Source of the DNA: Desulfobacteraceae bacterium
Lineage (GTDB): Bacteria; Desulfobacterota; Desulfobacteria; Desulfobacterales; ETH-SRB1
Assembly (NCBI GenBank): GCA_030593145.1
Contig: JAUVHU010000003.1
Coordinates: 1-64,000, forward strand
Length of the DNA stretch: 64,000 nucleotides
Direction: 5' to 3'
The first letter of the stretch is position 1; each line of letters starts with the position of its first letter. The position numbers and the translations under genes were made by a program. Below the pieces are notes generated by a model. It made no database searches, was not told the DNA's origin, and was given only the letters and a program-made list of their open reading frames with translations. Shown here piece by piece: positions 17,701 to 26,993 of the stretch.

Positions 17701-19114
17701 CTTTAAAAGCAATGTCGGCAATATCTTCCATTTTTACACCAAGTGTCTCATACGCCGACTCTTCCAGAAAAGAACCTGTGCCCGCGGAACAGGCTTCGTT
17801 CATCGCGTAATCGGATGGCACGGAATTTGTGATATAGGTATATTTTGCATCCTGTCCGCCTATCTCAAATATTGTGTCCACCTTGGGATCAAAATATACT
17901 GCCGCAGTCGCATGAGCAATTATTTCGTTGATAACTCCCTGTGTAAGCGCGTGAAGACCGGCTATCTGGCGGCCTGAGCCGGTAACACCCAGCCCTGTTA
18001 TACTTATCTCGTCAGGATTTACCTTTTCACTTATCTGGCCAAGAATCGAATCGTAACACTTGCGGGAAGCTCCAACAGGATCACCGTCAGTACGCAGGTA
18101 AATTGACGCAAGAATTGCATCGTCCTCGATCCGTAGAAGAACCGCCTTTGTTGTAGTTGAACCAACGTCAAGTCCCAGTATGCATTCATCTCCCTGCCGG
18201 ACATCTTCCATCGCGACAGACTTGAATTCAACCATGTCTTTAAAATCGATAAGGGGCATAAGTGTGTCAAATGCTTTGGTCTCCGTTCTTAATAATTTTG
18301 ACATCCCAGGAAATTCGGCTGTCTCATTTTCCAGCGCCCAGAGAGCAGCGCCAAGAGCTTCGAAACACGGGGCCTCCTCAGGAACAATAAGGTCTGTAAT
18401 GTCTTTACGCAGGTACTCAATCATCATCCGGTTGAGCGCGGTGCCCCCGACGATCATAATGTTTTTTCTCTGCACCTTTTTTAAAAGCTCAAGTATTTTC
18501 TCCGCCATCATCTTACAAAGCCCGGCAGTTACTTTTGATCTGGGGATGCCTTTGTTGGTTGCATGGGTGCAGTCAGATTTGCAAAAAACCGAACAACGCC
18601 CCGAAAGCTGATACGGCTCCTCTGTGGCAGCCCACTGGGCTGCTTCTTCCAGCGTTACTTTCATCCTGCGAAGTTGCTGAAGAAAAAATTCACCGGTTCC
18701 GGATGCGCACTTGTTGCCTGTCAAAACATTAGATATTTGACCCTGACCGTCCATGACATATACCATGAAGGTCTCCCCGCCAGCGGAAATAACAGCAGGG
18801 CATGTAATATCAGCGGGTTTGACAAAATTGTACGCGTATTCCACTGCTTCAGGTTCAGATATGGATGACAAGTTTACAAAATCGCGAAATCTCCTGCCGG
18901 TCACGGCAATCCTGTCGTATGAATTCATATCCAGAGACTTGAGAGCTGAAAGCAGTGTCTGTTTTGGATTCCCTTCGTGGGTATGAAGCGAATATTCAAC
19001 CATTTCAGGCTTTGCCTCACGCCTGCCCTGCTTGCTAATCTCCTGTATGACATTAACTATCGATACGGTGGATGCTCCAAGACATATACCAAGGGAGCTT
19101 ATCTTGCCGGACAT
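14759..19114 (-). CDS. BadF/BadG/BcrA/BcrD-type acyl-CoA dehydratase activase with DUF2229 region
   Basis: Two activase-type ATPase domains (GICLGASTVSIV; ILGLDVGSTTTKAVLL...GGQDAKY...NEACSAGTGSFLEE) and a long C-terminal DUF2229-like part. Start set at MSGKISS because the ORF start at 19159 abuts heptad repeats. Confidence 0.88.
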   Translation of the reverse strand: MSGKISSLGICLGASTVSIVNVIQEISKQGRREAKPEMVEYSLHTHEGNPKQTLLSALKSLDMNSYDRIAVTGRRFRDFVNLSSISEPEAVEYAYNFVKPADITCPAVISAGGETFMVYVMDGQGQISNVLTGNKCASGTGEFFLQQLRRMKVTLEEAAQWAATEEPYQLSGRCSVFCKSDCTHATNKGIPRSKVTAGLCKMMAEKILELLKKVQRKNIMIVGGTALNRMMIEYLRKDITDLIVPEEAPCFEALGAALWALENETAEFPGMSKLLRTETKAFDTLMPLIDFKDMVEFKSVAMEDVRQGDECILGLDVGSTTTKAVLLRIEDDAILASIYLRTDGDPVGASRKCYDSILGQISEKVNPDEISITGLGVTGSGRQIAGLHALTQGVINEIIAHATAAVYFDPKVDTIFEIGGQDAKYTYITNSVPSDYAMNEACSAGTGSFLEESAYETLGVKMEDIADIAFKGKKPPNFNDQCAAFIASDIKNAIHEGVKHEDILAGLVYSICMNYSNRVKGNKPVGEKVFMQGGVCYNKAVPFAMAALVGKPIVVPPEPGLMGAFGVALEVKKRIESGLMKKKIFDLNALLSREVQYGKSFICKGGKEKCDRRCNIAIIKLEGKKYPFGGACNRYYNLRNKVKYDVEKLDLVRIRQQLIFDKYGGKLAEGSKKKPRARIGINRSFLVNTFYPLYSTFFAELGFEPVVPDFPSKKGIDQKEAAFCYPAELTHGFFHSLIYMENPPEFIFLPHFKAVPVQNGYTSSQVCPFVQGETFFLRSAFRKKLDELRDRGIKVLTPLLDLTEGLETAEKPLIETAVKMGVGKKEAKNAFQKALKKQMECMAEMKKIGNKAIEELKKDPDRTAVVIFARPYNGFVKEAHMGIPSKLASRGVLVMPFDFLTFDEEKTKRHMYWGMGQIILKAARVVKRHPQLFGTYITNFSCGPDSFMVGYFRTLMGQKPSLTLELDSHTADAGLETRVEAFLDIVAAYRQLLADKVIVQKKRAFVPARLEIENGKVNLVTSSGKTLPASDPRVTLLFPSMGKISSESLAAVFRSFGFNAISHPPSDEAILKLGRANTSCKECLPLILTTGTLLNYVYNVKKENEALIYFMPTASGPCRFGQYYVFMEDLVKRLELSDVALFALTSENSYAGLGKDFQLKAWSSVVTSDVMEDIRSMILANATDVEDGIRIFNEEWNLILEEMERGDFSKLEKQLVRTSERFSRISMKRPPKEVPVICLIGEIFVRRDSISRQYLTRRLAKSGFATVCSPVAEWVLYSDYLMRKGLVDYKVSIMEKLELTIKQKYMTSYEKRIKSILSGSGLVHSELIDVEAIIKNAEPYISPDLTGEAVLTVGGTISDVASHACGAIAIGPFGCMPNRLSESILNTIMNRKGKLATDPENKRLQKILANIEDLPFLAIESDGSPFPQLISAKLETFYLRAGRLHKKMLEA

Positions 19115-19164
19115 CTTTCCCTTTTCATCTAACTGCTTGTTTGTATTTTTTGTTTTCATAGTTA

Positions 19165-19206
19165 GTTGCTTGTTGCTAGTTACTTGTTGCTGGTTACTCG
19201 TTGCTG
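19165..19206. repeat. Degenerate heptanucleotide tandem array (GTTRCTN)6
   Basis: GTTGCTT GTTGCTA GTTACTT GTTGCTG GTTACTC GTTGCTG. Confidence 0.9.
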
Positions 19207-19246
19207 GTTTTCCAAACTGAAGAGCGAAGCGACATCATCATTCATC

Positions 19247-19281
19247 ATTTGATGTTGGACGTTCGATGTTCGACGTTCATC
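19247..19281. repeat. Degenerate heptanucleotide array (GTTCGAY type)
   Basis: ATTTGAT GTTGGAC GTTCGAT GTTCGAC GTTCATC. Confidence 0.85.
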
Positions 19282-19332
19282 TTTTTTCCCTTCTCACCTT
19301 CTAAGTTTCAAGCCGTGAACGGCTACAATTTC

Positions 19333-20913
19333 TTACTTAATTTGCAAAACCTCTCCGGCTCTCGGAACAATCACCGGAAAGCCTTCATTTGCAAGATGGT
19401 CGGCAAATAAAAGAGACTGATCCTCCTCTCCATGAACAACCGCGATCTTTTTTATCCGCAGGTTTGATTCCCTGACAAAGCGAAGCATTTCATCCTTATC
19501 TGCATGAGCGCTGAAACCGCCCAGCCTGACAACATGCGCTTTCAGGGGATAGGTTTTGTTTAAAAACTTGAGCATAGGCGGATTGTCCTTCCTGCCGGAT
19601 TTTGCATATTCCCTACCTTTTTCCAGGATGCGCCGACCAAGGGTATTCTGAGCCATATAACCGACTATAAGAATAGTGTTTTTCGGGTTATGGATCTTAT
19701 AACGAAGATGATGCAATATACGTCCTGCCTCACACATTCCTGACGCCGCGATTACAATGTGCTGTTTTTCCTCCCGCATAAGCTCCATTGATTCATCAAC
19801 CGAGCTTACAAAATGGATCTCATTAAAGAAAAATGGGTTTTTACCCTGCTCAAGAAATATTCCATTTGTTTTTTTGTCATATACTTCAGGATGCTCACCA
19901 TAAACCCTGGTTAACTTTATAGCAAGTGGGCTGTCAACATACACCGGAAGCCGCGGAATATCACCCTCATCGTAAAGTTCATGAAGTACATACAAAAGTT
20001 CCTGTGTACGGCCAAACGCAAAGGACGGTATTAAAAGCGACCCGCCGCGGTTAACAGTGTCGATTATTACCTGTTTTAATTGTTGTTTTAAATCCTTTAC
20101 CGGCCCATGAAAACGATTGCCGTAAGTGCTTTCCATAATCAGCAAATCTATTTCGCGATCTTCTTCAGGAAAAACAAGGGTCGGGTCCCTGAGAATAGGT
20201 GTGCCAAACCTGCCGATATCTCCGGTATAACAAATATTGTATTGGCGGCCATTTTCTTTTGCCTTGATTAAGGAAAAAGCCGACCCTAAAATATGACCGG
20301 CATCATAGAATGTACAAGTCATATCATGCCCAACAGTTGCAGGGTGGCAATAAGGATAACCATTAAAACATTTGAGTGATTGCTCTGCATCAAAAACAGT
20401 ATAAATCGGCCGAACTGCATCCAGGTTCAACTTGTTAATCAACTCGTTAATTTTATCAGTGTTAAGCTTATTATGATTTGTTTTTAAGATTTTTTTTATT
20501 TCTTTTCTTTTGTGATTTGATACATTTTTCATGCCTGTAGAACCATTCATGCCGGACAAAGATGAACGCACAATCTTATAATTAAGATAATTTGCGTCCG
20601 ATTCCTGGATATGAGCAGAATCCTGCAGGAGATATTCACACGCATCGGCTGTCGCGCGCGTGCATATAATCTGCCCGTTGAACCCGTTCTTCGTCAGCAT
20701 GGGGATTCGACCGGAATGATCTATATGAGCATGAGAAAGTATAATGTTGGTGATAATCTGCGGGTCAAAAGGCAAAACCCTGTTCTTTTGCTCGGTTTCT
20801 TTTCGTCTGCCCTGAAACATTCCGCAATCCAGCAGTATCCTGTCATTTTCCGTGCTTAAAAGATGCATGGAGCCGGTGACTTCTCGCACAGCGCCATAAA
20901 AGGTTACATTCAC
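19333..20913 (-). CDS. MBL-fold beta-CASP RNA-processing exonuclease family protein
   Basis: LSHAHIDHSGRIP, beta-CASP motifs, RMMBL-like C-terminus VVRLGGFSAHADKDEML...VVHGEEDQ. Confidence 0.9.
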   Translation of the reverse strand: MNVTFYGAVREVTGSMHLLSTENDRILLDCGMFQGRRKETEQKNRVLPFDPQIITNIILSHAHIDHSGRIPMLTKNGFNGQIICTRATADACEYLLQDSAHIQESDANYLNYKIVRSSLSGMNGSTGMKNVSNHKRKEIKKILKTNHNKLNTDKINELINKLNLDAVRPIYTVFDAEQSLKCFNGYPYCHPATVGHDMTCTFYDAGHILGSAFSLIKAKENGRQYNICYTGDIGRFGTPILRDPTLVFPEEDREIDLLIMESTYGNRFHGPVKDLKQQLKQVIIDTVNRGGSLLIPSFAFGRTQELLYVLHELYDEGDIPRLPVYVDSPLAIKLTRVYGEHPEVYDKKTNGIFLEQGKNPFFFNEIHFVSSVDESMELMREEKQHIVIAASGMCEAGRILHHLRYKIHNPKNTILIVGYMAQNTLGRRILEKGREYAKSGRKDNPPMLKFLNKTYPLKAHVVRLGGFSAHADKDEMLRFVRESNLRIKKIAVVHGEEDQSLLFADHLANEGFPVIVPRAGEVLQIK

Positions 20914-20941
20914 AGTAAATATTCCTTAATCCTTTAATCCC

Positions 20942-21508
20942 TTAGCCCACTGACCAATTAATATCATACAACCCTTTGTTTACAGATGCAATATGACCAT
21001 TGAAAAACAGATGTTCAACAGGCCAGGTTTTGTCCATATAGTCTATCATAAGATTGTTTTCATCAATTACTTTCAAAATTTTGCATCTTGACATATCTTT
21101 AAGGCCTGTTCCAACAGCCTTTAACACAGCTTCCTTCGAAGTCCAGTAACGAAAGAAAAGTGTGTTTTTATCAGTATCTGTCAGCTCCCATTCCCTTTGG
21201 TTCGCTATTTTCTTAAAGAGTGCTTCCCGGCAATCGCGTATCTCTTCAATGTCGATTCCTATCCTTGAACAAGCTGTAACTCCGCCAACATATTTTGGTT
21301 TATGAGAAACAGACCAGTAGTTTCCATCAACAGGCATGGGAACACCTTTTTCATCTTTTAAAGGGTTGCCAAGATAAATAAAACTCTTTTTTGCGGAAAG
21401 TTCAAGTGCATTCCTTGCATATTTGCTAAGATACAATACCCTGTCTCTACCGGTAAGGGTCATATTTTCTTCAGAGACAGGGAGTATAACCGGATAAATA
21501 GTATTCAA
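20942..21508 (-). CDS. 4'-phosphopantetheinyl transferase superfamily protein
   Basis: YWSVSHKPKYVGGVTACSRIGIDIEEIRDC...FFRYWTSKEAVLKAVGTGL; probable TTG start at 21508 (ATG alternative at 21463); upstream ORF extension is repeat DNA. Confidence 0.75.
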   Translation of the reverse strand: MNTIYPVILPVSEENMTLTGRDRVLYLSKYARNALELSAKKSFIYLGNPLKDEKGVPMPVDGNYWSVSHKPKYVGGVTACSRIGIDIEEIRDCREALFKKIANQREWELTDTDKNTLFFRYWTSKEAVLKAVGTGLKDMSRCKILKVIDENNLMIDYMDKTWPVEHLFFNGHIASVNKGLYDINWSVG

Positions 21509-21565
21509 TTGACTCCGTTTTGAGTGCCTAAAATTAAGGACACAGCCGTAGGCTGTAAACGCTAT

Positions 21566-21600
21566 GAACATTGAACATCGAACGTCCAACATCGAATTTT
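21566..21600. repeat. Degenerate heptanucleotide array (GAACATC type)
   Basis: GAACATT GAACATC GAACGTC CAACATC GAATTTT. Confidence 0.85.
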
Positions 21601-21788
21601 GAATAAGGAATTCTGCCAATTTATAAACTGACGAAGCGGTTTTATCATTAGATATTCAAAGTTCGATATTCAAAAATTTTTCTGCCACGGAATATCTCAA
21701 AAAATACGTTCCCAGATTCTACTTGGAAACGGGTGGATATTTAAACCCATCTGCGTTCATCTGCGTGAATCTGCGGCCGAATAGTTAC

Positions 21789-23951
21789 CTATTTTTTTGA
21801 ATCATTCGGTTTTTTTAAAATAATCCTGCAGTCAGCTACTGTAGCGCCCTTTCCTTCCTCATGAACCAAAAGTGGATTGATATCCATTTCGCTTATTTCC
21901 GGATGATTTATTGCCATATCTGACAGGCTGACCATCGACCTTTCAAGAATCTCGATATCCGCCTTTGGTTTTCCTCTGAACCCCTGTAAAAGTCTGTACC
22001 CCCTGATGCTGCTGATCATTCTGCGGGATTCGTTCCTGCCGATAGGAGCAAGACGAAATGCAACATCTTGAAAGACTTCAACAAATATTCCGCCAAGACC
22101 AAACATCAGTAAAGAACCGAACACCGGTTTGCGACTCATGCCCAGTATCACCTCTTCTCCAGGCATAGCCATTTTTTGAATTAGAACACCTTTGATCTCA
22201 GCATCAGGATCGTATTTTCTGGCCTTTTCAACAATTTTTTTAAAACCTTTTTTTACATCTTCACGGTTCCCAAGCTGCAACATAACCCCGCCGGCATCTG
22301 TTTTATGAAGAATCTGCGGAGAAACAATTTTCATGGCCACCGGAAATTTCACACTCTCCGCAATGTCTGCGGCCTCGTCTTCACTTTTTGCAAAAATAGT
22401 CGGCAACACATTAAAACCGTAACATTTCAGCAAATCAACACCATCAAGTTCACCCAGATGGGTTTTGCCGTCCGCAAGACAGTTTGCGATAATCCCGGAA
22501 GCCCTCTCAGTGTCGTGTTCCAACACATACTGCTCTAAATGCGGCCTGCTCAACCACTTGAAATATTTGTAAAGAGCGGCAAAGGCCTTTGCCGCATTTT
22601 CAGGAAACTTGTAAACAGGATAACCATGTTCCTGAAGAAAATGTACGCCCTGGGATACATCCATGATTCCCATAAAGCAGCATAAAATGGGCTTATGAGT
22701 GTGCCTGGCAATTTCTACAATAGCCTCTGCCGTGCCAAGAACATTAGTCATGGATTGAGGTGTAAGAATTACAATGGCTCCATCTACCCCATCATCATTT
22801 ATTACAGCTTCCAGCGCATTCTTATAACGATCTTGTGCCGCATCTCCAACAATATCCACCGGATTACGAAGGTTTGCGGTAAAAGGAAGATGGCTTGCGA
22901 GTTTATCAATTGTTTCTTCCTGAAATTCAGCAAGTCTCAGGCCCGATGACATTGTAATATCTGTTGCCAAAATTCCAGGTCCGCCGGCATTTGTAACGAT
23001 AGCAACCCTGTTTCCGCGCGGCACCTTCCTTGTTAGTTTTCCAAGAGCGCTTTCACTTTTGTAAGCAAAGGCGGTTGCAAAGTCAAAAAGCTCATCAATT
23101 GAATCTACTCGAATTATCCCTGCCTGCTGGAAAACAGCATTGTATATTGCCTCGGAGCCTGACAGAGAGCCTGTATGGGATGCCGCTGCCTGAGCCCCCG
23201 CGCTTGTTCTTCCTGATTTTATCACAAGTATCGGCGTAGGCCTGTTCCCGGAAGTAATCTCTTTAACAATATCTACAAACTCACGTCCCCTCCGGAGTTC
23301 CTCAAGATAAACCATTATAACTCTTGTATCAATATCCTCATGCAGATAACGCAACAGATCGAGCTCATCCACATCCGCCTTGTTGCCGATGGAAATAAAC
23401 TTTGAAAAGCCAAAATCCCTGTCAGCCGCAAAATCGAGAACCGCTGTACACAATGCCCCACTCTGAGAAATAAAAGAAATATCACCGCTTGACGGCATAC
23501 GGACAGCAAAACTGGCATTCAGACTTACCGAGGGCAGCGGGTTAATTACGCCAAGGCAGTTTGGGCCGACCAAACGCACTCCTGCCTCCTTGCAAATGGC
23601 TGCTATTCTGTTTTCCATCTCAAGCCCTTCGCCCCCAACTTCTCGAAAGCCCGCGGAAACAATCACAATTCCCTTTACTTTTTTCTTAACAGCATCTTCA
23701 ACCGCTTTCATGGCAAACTTGGGAGGAAGAATTATTATTGCGAGATCAACATCATCCGGCACATCCATAATTGACGGATATGCTCTTACGCTCAAAATCG
23801 ACTTTGCATGCGGATTTACCGGATATAAGATTCCTTTATAATTACCTTTTAAAATATTGGCAAAAATATCATGCCCGACCTTTCCGGGCTTTGTAGAAGC
23901 CCCGACAACAGCTATCGATTGCGGGGAAAAAATTGCATCAAGATCATGCAT
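21789..23951 (-). CDS. Acetate/acyl-CoA ligase (ADP-forming) family, fused alpha-beta
   Basis: FSPQSIAVVGASTKPGKVGHDIFANIL (CoA-binding), TNAGGPGILATD, C-terminal ATP-grasp (PVAMKIVSPQILHKTDAGGVMLQL). Confidence 0.9.
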   Translation of the reverse strand: MHDLDAIFSPQSIAVVGASTKPGKVGHDIFANILKGNYKGILYPVNPHAKSILSVRAYPSIMDVPDDVDLAIIILPPKFAMKAVEDAVKKKVKGIVIVSAGFREVGGEGLEMENRIAAICKEAGVRLVGPNCLGVINPLPSVSLNASFAVRMPSSGDISFISQSGALCTAVLDFAADRDFGFSKFISIGNKADVDELDLLRYLHEDIDTRVIMVYLEELRRGREFVDIVKEITSGNRPTPILVIKSGRTSAGAQAAASHTGSLSGSEAIYNAVFQQAGIIRVDSIDELFDFATAFAYKSESALGKLTRKVPRGNRVAIVTNAGGPGILATDITMSSGLRLAEFQEETIDKLASHLPFTANLRNPVDIVGDAAQDRYKNALEAVINDDGVDGAIVILTPQSMTNVLGTAEAIVEIARHTHKPILCCFMGIMDVSQGVHFLQEHGYPVYKFPENAAKAFAALYKYFKWLSRPHLEQYVLEHDTERASGIIANCLADGKTHLGELDGVDLLKCYGFNVLPTIFAKSEDEAADIAESVKFPVAMKIVSPQILHKTDAGGVMLQLGNREDVKKGFKKIVEKARKYDPDAEIKGVLIQKMAMPGEEVILGMSRKPVFGSLLMFGLGGIFVEVFQDVAFRLAPIGRNESRRMISSIRGYRLLQGFRGKPKADIEILERSMVSLSDMAINHPEISEMDINPLLVHEEGKGATVADCRIILKKPNDSKK

Positions 23952-24882
23952 GCTGGTTCTCCTGTTTAATCTTCAAAGCTTCGTTATATACCTTATTCTT
24001 AGAAATATTGTATTGCTTTGACATCTCTTTTGCAAGCTCAGAAAGCCTTGTGCCTTTTATTTGCAGCCGTTTTTTTATTTCATCTCTTATAGTCTTCATG
24101 GAAATGTCTTCCTTTTTTTTGCGACCGCCGACAAGAAGAGTGCATTCCCCTTTTACTTCAGGACGTTCCTTTAATCTGGAAAGGATATCAGACAAAGCGC
24201 CCCTGATATATTCCTCATGAAGTTTGGTCATTTCACGAGACAAAACTCCCTTTCTGTCTCCAACAACCATTATTATTTCCTCTAAAAATTTTAAGATACG
24301 CTTTGGAGATTCATAAAATATTATTGTTCTGCGTTCACCGGCAAGCTGCTTTAACTGTTCAAGACGTTTCGCCTTTTTTCTCGCTGGAAAACCCGCGAAA
24401 ATAAAGGAATCTGTTGGCAACCCGGCAACGCTGAGGGCGGTAATGGCTGCAGACACACCTGGCACCGGAATAACCTGAATGCCGCTAGCTGCAGCCTCTT
24501 TTATCAAGTGATAGCCTGGATCGGAAAGGAGCGGTGTCCCTGCATTCGACACAAGCGCAACAGACAGTCCTGAATTAAGTTTATCCAACAGTGCGGGTAT
24601 TTTCTTTCTTTCGTTATGTTCATGACATGAAGTGAGACGACCCTTAATCTTATAAAAAGACAGAAGCTTTCTTGTGTGCCTCGTATCTTCAGCCGCAATA
24701 ATATCGATCTGCCTGAGAATATTAAGAGCCCTTAATGTTATATCCTCCATATTTCCTATGGGAGTAGCAACAACATAAAGATTACCCTTAAGGATTGTTG
24801 ATTGTTGATTGTTGATTGTTGGTTGATAATTAATGAATTCCGGATTATGTATAGGCATGTTCAAAGTCTTTTCAATCGACAA
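23944..24882 (-). CDS. rsmI: 16S rRNA (cytidine(1402)-2'-O)-methyltransferase RsmI
   Basis: LYVVATPIGNMEDITLRALNILRQIDIIAAEDTRHTRKLL...SNAGTPLLSDPGYHLI. N-terminal about 30 residues come from repeat DNA, so the true start is probably downstream of 24882. Confidence 0.92.
   Translation of the reverse strand: MSIEKTLNMPIHNPEFINYQPTINNQQSTILKGNLYVVATPIGNMEDITLRALNILRQIDIIAAEDTRHTRKLLSFYKIKGRLTSCHEHNERKKIPALLDKLNSGLSVALVSNAGTPLLSDPGYHLIKEAAASGIQVIPVPGVSAAITALSVAGLPTDSFIFAGFPARKKAKRLEQLKQLAGERRTIIFYESPKRILKFLEEIIMVVGDRKGVLSREMTKLHEEYIRGALSDILSRLKERPEVKGECTLLVGGRKKKEDISMKTIRDEIKKRLQIKGTRLSELAKEMSKQYNISKNKVYNEALKIKQENQHA
24793..24827. repeat. Heptanucleotide tandem array (GATTGTT)4
   Basis: Four perfect GATTGTT units followed by GGTTGAT. 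Confidence 0.9.
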
Positions 24883-24905
24883 TCATAAATCATTAATCAT
24901 CAATC
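24871..24905. repeat. Heptanucleotide array (NNNAATC)5, inverse of 24793-24827
   Basis: TTCAATC GACAATC ATAAATC ATTAATC ATCAATC. Confidence 0.85.
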
Positions 24906-24909
24906 CTTA

Positions 24910-25281
24910 TTATGTATAGGCAAGTTCAAAGGCATTTTTAATTATTTCTATGCTCTGGTCGCCCTGTATTGGATGAATAGCCACCACATCAAATCTTGCC
25001 TTGACATCTCTTAGTTTTGTGGCTTTGAGATAATATAAAGCTACCATCGAAATCTTCCGCTGTTTTTTGGGGGTTACTGCCCATTTGGGATTTCCGAAAC
25101 GATATGATCTCCTTGCTTTGACCTCTATAAAAACAATTGCGCCTTTTTCTTTTGCTATTATATCGATTTCGCCGAGTTTAGTGCGGTAATTTTGCTCAAG
25201 GATCCTGTACCCGTGTTTTTTAAGATGTTCAACAGCAACTGCTTCACATATTTCACCAAATTGCTGATCCCTGCTTTTCAT
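24910..25281 (-). CDS. yraN: YraN family protein
   Basis: GEICEAVAVEHLKKHGYRILEQNYRTKLGEIDIIAKEKGAIVFIEVKARRS. Confidence 0.92.
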   Translation of the reverse strand: MKSRDQQFGEICEAVAVEHLKKHGYRILEQNYRTKLGEIDIIAKEKGAIVFIEVKARRSYRFGNPKWAVTPKKQRKISMVALYYLKATKLRDVKARFDVVAIHPIQGDQSIEIIKNAFELAYT

Positions 25282-25428
25282 TAGAATTGTCCCTTTTTCA
25301 CAAGACTTTGATATTTTCGTAAAAAGTTACAAAAATTATTTTAAGGTTTATATCAATTAATCAATCAAAAATCAATATACTTGACGCTGAAGCTTTTTTT
25401 TGTGGTACAAGAACAAAAAAAGCTGATG

Positions 25429-25572
25429 TGAGACCTTTGCAAAACGCCCCCTTTTGCCCAATTTCAGCGTCAGGCTCAGATTTTAATCCTCGAAATATTC
25501 AATATATTCCTCCGGTTAAAATCTTCGCCTTCCTTGAACTTGAGCAAAATTGAGCATTTTTCAAAAGTCTCA
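25429..25572. repeat. Dispersed element with TGAGAC...GTCTCA inverted ends, full copy
   Basis: tgagacctttgcaaaacgcccccttttgcccaat ... catttttcaaaagtctca; homologous to 35042-35207. Confidence 0.8.
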
Positions 25573-25604
25573 ATGTTCAAATAACAAGTCGAATATAATG
25601 AACC

Positions 25605-26360
25605 ATGGTTACCATTGAATCAACAGGCATTACTGATATTGGTAAAAGACGGAAGAACAATGAAGACTCTATGCTCCTTGATGACGAACAAAGGCTCTAT
25701 GTTGTTGCCGACGGCATGGGCGGACATCAAGCCGGAGAAGTAGCCAGCAAGCTTGTAGTGGAAACAATCCGGCACTATATGAAGCAATTCAAGGATGGGG
25801 GTAAAACTGAAGAATTAGACGACTCCGACGAAACTCTCTCCAGGGAAGCCAATCGGTTATTAGCCGGCATCAACATGGCCAACAATGTTGTTTATAATGT
25901 CTCCCATATAAAAAACACTTACAGCGGGATGGGCTCCACTGTATCGGCTGTATATTTTACTAACAAAACTCTTATCTCCGCCAATGTTGGTGACAGCCCG
26001 ATTTATCTTGTTCGCAACGGAAACATAGAGCTTCTATCCACAACTCACAACCAGTTTTCCGAGATGGTAGCTCTTGACCCCGCCATGGCGATGCAGATTA
26101 GCCCCGAGTTTAAACATATACTCACCAGAGCCATAGGAACAAAAAAAAGCGTAAAAGCTGATATCTGCGAAATTCGGTATTTCAAAGAAGATATTCTGGT
26201 TATTAGTTCCGATGGATTGAGCAACAAAATCTCTCAGGAAGAAATACTTGACGTTATAAATAAAGAGCGACCCGATAAAGCCTGCCGCTCCCTTGTGGAT
26301 CTGGCCAACAAACGTGGTGGAGATGACAATATTACTGTTATTACTTTAAACCTAAATTGA
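25605..26360 (+). CDS. PP2C-family serine/threonine phosphatase
   Basis: GKRRKNNEDSMLL...VVADGMGGHQAGEVAS...GMGSTVSAV...SSDGLSNKI...GGDDNITVI. Confidence 0.93.
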   Translation: MVTIESTGITDIGKRRKNNEDSMLLDDEQRLYVVADGMGGHQAGEVASKLVVETIRHYMKQFKDGGKTEELDDSDETLSREANRLLAGINMANNVVYNVSHIKNTYSGMGSTVSAVYFTNKTLISANVGDSPIYLVRNGNIELLSTTHNQFSEMVALDPAMAMQISPEFKHILTRAIGTKKSVKADICEIRYFKEDILVISSDGLSNKISQEEILDVINKERPDKACRSLVDLANKRGGDDNITVITLNLN

Positions 26361-26379
26361 GCTATTTTTTACCAGACCG

Positions 26380-26943
26380 TCAATAGTAAATTCTATCTGT
26401 TAATACTTTCCCGTTTTTCGCAAACCTAATCTTTTCAAGTTCAAGCAAAGACCGTTTCATCTCCGGTCCGCTCATGAATCCACCAGAATGGCCGTCTGAC
26501 CTGACAACCCGATGGCATGGAATAACTATTGGAAACGAATTATGCGATAACGCTGAACCAACCGCCCTCGCGCCGCCGGCAATTCCCAGACTCTCTGCAA
26601 TCCTTCCATAAGTGCTTATCCACCCGCGGGGAATATCAAAACATGCTGAGAGAACCTTTCTTTGAAACTCTGAGCACTCTTCAAGGGCAACAGCTTCCAG
26701 TTTAAAAATAATCGATTCACCCTCAAGAAATTTATTTATCTGTTCGCCAAGCACTTTAATAAAAGAACACGATCGAAAACTCACATCAGCGAAATTACTA
26801 TGGACAAGTTTTTCCAGGGGCTTTCTTTTATCTGATAAAAAAATTCGATAAACTTTTGGCCCATCTATAGTTTCCTGCCAAACGACAGCAAATAAGCTAA
26901 AAGCCGATGGAATCAATATATAATACATTAAGCTACCATACAA
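26380..26943 (-). CDS. Methylated-DNA--[protein]-cysteine S-methyltransferase
   Basis: AVGSALSHNSFPIVIPCHRVVRSDGHSGGF (PCHRV active site). Confidence 0.92.
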   Translation of the reverse strand: MYGSLMYYILIPSAFSLFAVVWQETIDGPKVYRIFLSDKRKPLEKLVHSNFADVSFRSCSFIKVLGEQINKFLEGESIIFKLEAVALEECSEFQRKVLSACFDIPRGWISTYGRIAESLGIAGGARAVGSALSHNSFPIVIPCHRVVRSDGHSGGFMSGPEMKRSLLELEKIRFAKNGKVLTDRIYY

Positions 26944-26993
26944 AAAAACAGTTCTTCATTTTAAGTAAGAAAGCCACCGATCTACGCTGATCA

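Noticed and set aside
14761-19220. Many forward-strand ORFs (60-140 aa) inside the activase gene region
   Set aside because: They are antisense shadows of a long, well-conserved reverse-strand gene with no recognisable motifs.
19157-19290. Possible CRISPR array
   Set aside because: Repeat period is 7 bp with degenerate units and no spacer-size unique sequence; no cas genes seen.
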